Assembly: GCA_037176725.1 (NCBI GenBank)
Contig: JAZBRS010000049.1
Location: 32,046,001 to 32,110,000, forward strand
From: Posidonia oceanica
Taxonomy: Eukaryota; Streptophyta; Magnoliopsida; Alismatales; Posidoniaceae
DNA: 64,000 nt
Direction: 5' to 3'
Below, piece after piece: positions 63,786 to 64,000 of the stretch. Position numbers and translations under genes: made by a program. Below the pieces are notes generated by a model that saw only the letters and a list, made by a program, of their open reading frames with translations, was not told the origin of the DNA and did not search any database. Numbering within the stretch: position 1 is the stretch's first letter; every line of letters starts with the position of its first letter.

Positions 63786-64000
63786 TCCTTATAGTCATAT
63801 CTTGAATCAAAGAATTTACTTTGCTACCAAATATTAGGCTCTTATAAACACTACAAGTTAGACAAATAATCTTGGATTCAAAAACCATTCTAAATGATAT
63901 AATTTTTCTTGTTTTGTAACAGCAACTTAGAATGTGGGAAAAAACAATTGCTATTACTACAAAATAAAAGAAATATAGAGGAATTTGATGCTTCTGTATG

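Larger units (their letters stand above)
59347..64000 (-). mobile_element. CACTA (En/Spm) transposon, one end visible, extends past the window
   Basis: CACTACAAGAAAACTGGGCT at 59347 is the canonical CACTA terminus. Its gag-side flank is GTGGTGTC. The opposite end (TTTTCTTGTAGTG) is not found before 64000, so the element either continues or is truncated. The strand assignment follows the direction of the coding-like exons. It contains subterminal repeats, a short 3'-terminal exon, repeats and helicase exons. Confidence 0.75.

Noticed and set aside
1..64000. tRNA, rRNA or other structural RNA genes
   Set aside because: No cloverleaf with intact A and B boxes and no rRNA-like stretch was recognised by eye. 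Primer sites resemble tRNA 3' ends only in reverse complement, as expected.

Overview
This is a repeat-dense plant nuclear region. The evidence is multi-exon genes with GT-AG introns, Ty3/gypsy retrotransposons of the Tat type (a second, archaeal-type RNase H before the integrase), a CACTA DNA transposon end, and no bacterial-style operons. The species cannot be told from the sequence; a large, transposon-rich flowering-plant genome is likely.

The window is a nest of insertions, resolved mainly by target-site duplications (TSDs). (1) The oldest layer is a minus-strand Tat-like element, M: gag and protease at 59346-57045, post-integrase spacer at 56240-55428 continuing at 11003-10441, and a gene antisense to it at 7358-10135. 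(2) A plus-strand element, P, occupies 1 to at least 5600 (gag remnant, hairpin-rich tandem arrays, polypurine tract, start of an LTR at 4641) and appears to sit inside M. (3) The OUTER element (11009-55422, TSD CTTAG) is inserted in M. (4) The INNER element (20154-49921, TSD GCGGG) is inserted in the antisense gene of OUTER. (5) A 5.7-kb LTR-like piece (29209-34956, TSD CTTGG) is inserted in the RNase H region of INNER. (6) A CACTA element begins at 59347 inside the gag of M and runs out of the window; it contains intron-bearing pieces of a DEAD-box RNA helicase.

INNER reads 5' LTR, primer site, gag, a degenerate protease, a second protease plus a G-patch-like segment, reverse transcriptase with its catalytic core deleted, RNase H, integrase, then three antisense intron-containing ORFs (a DUF7745-like one, a plant-mobile-domain plus coiled-coil one, and a second DUF7745-like one), several tandem arrays, polypurine tract and 3' LTR. 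OUTER has the same plan but lacks everything from protease to integrase. M lacks reverse transcriptase to integrase. No autonomous element is therefore present.

The most unusual signal is a family of 28-29 bp hairpin units (arms of the type GTTGGACGCT / AGCGTCCAAC). They occur in LTRs, in leaders and at the borders of every antisense-ORF module, and they show matched changes in both arms. Unrelated tandem hairpin arrays occur in P, in the 5.7-kb insertion and in the 3' regions. The only non-retrotransposon gene content seen is the helicase fragment at the right end.
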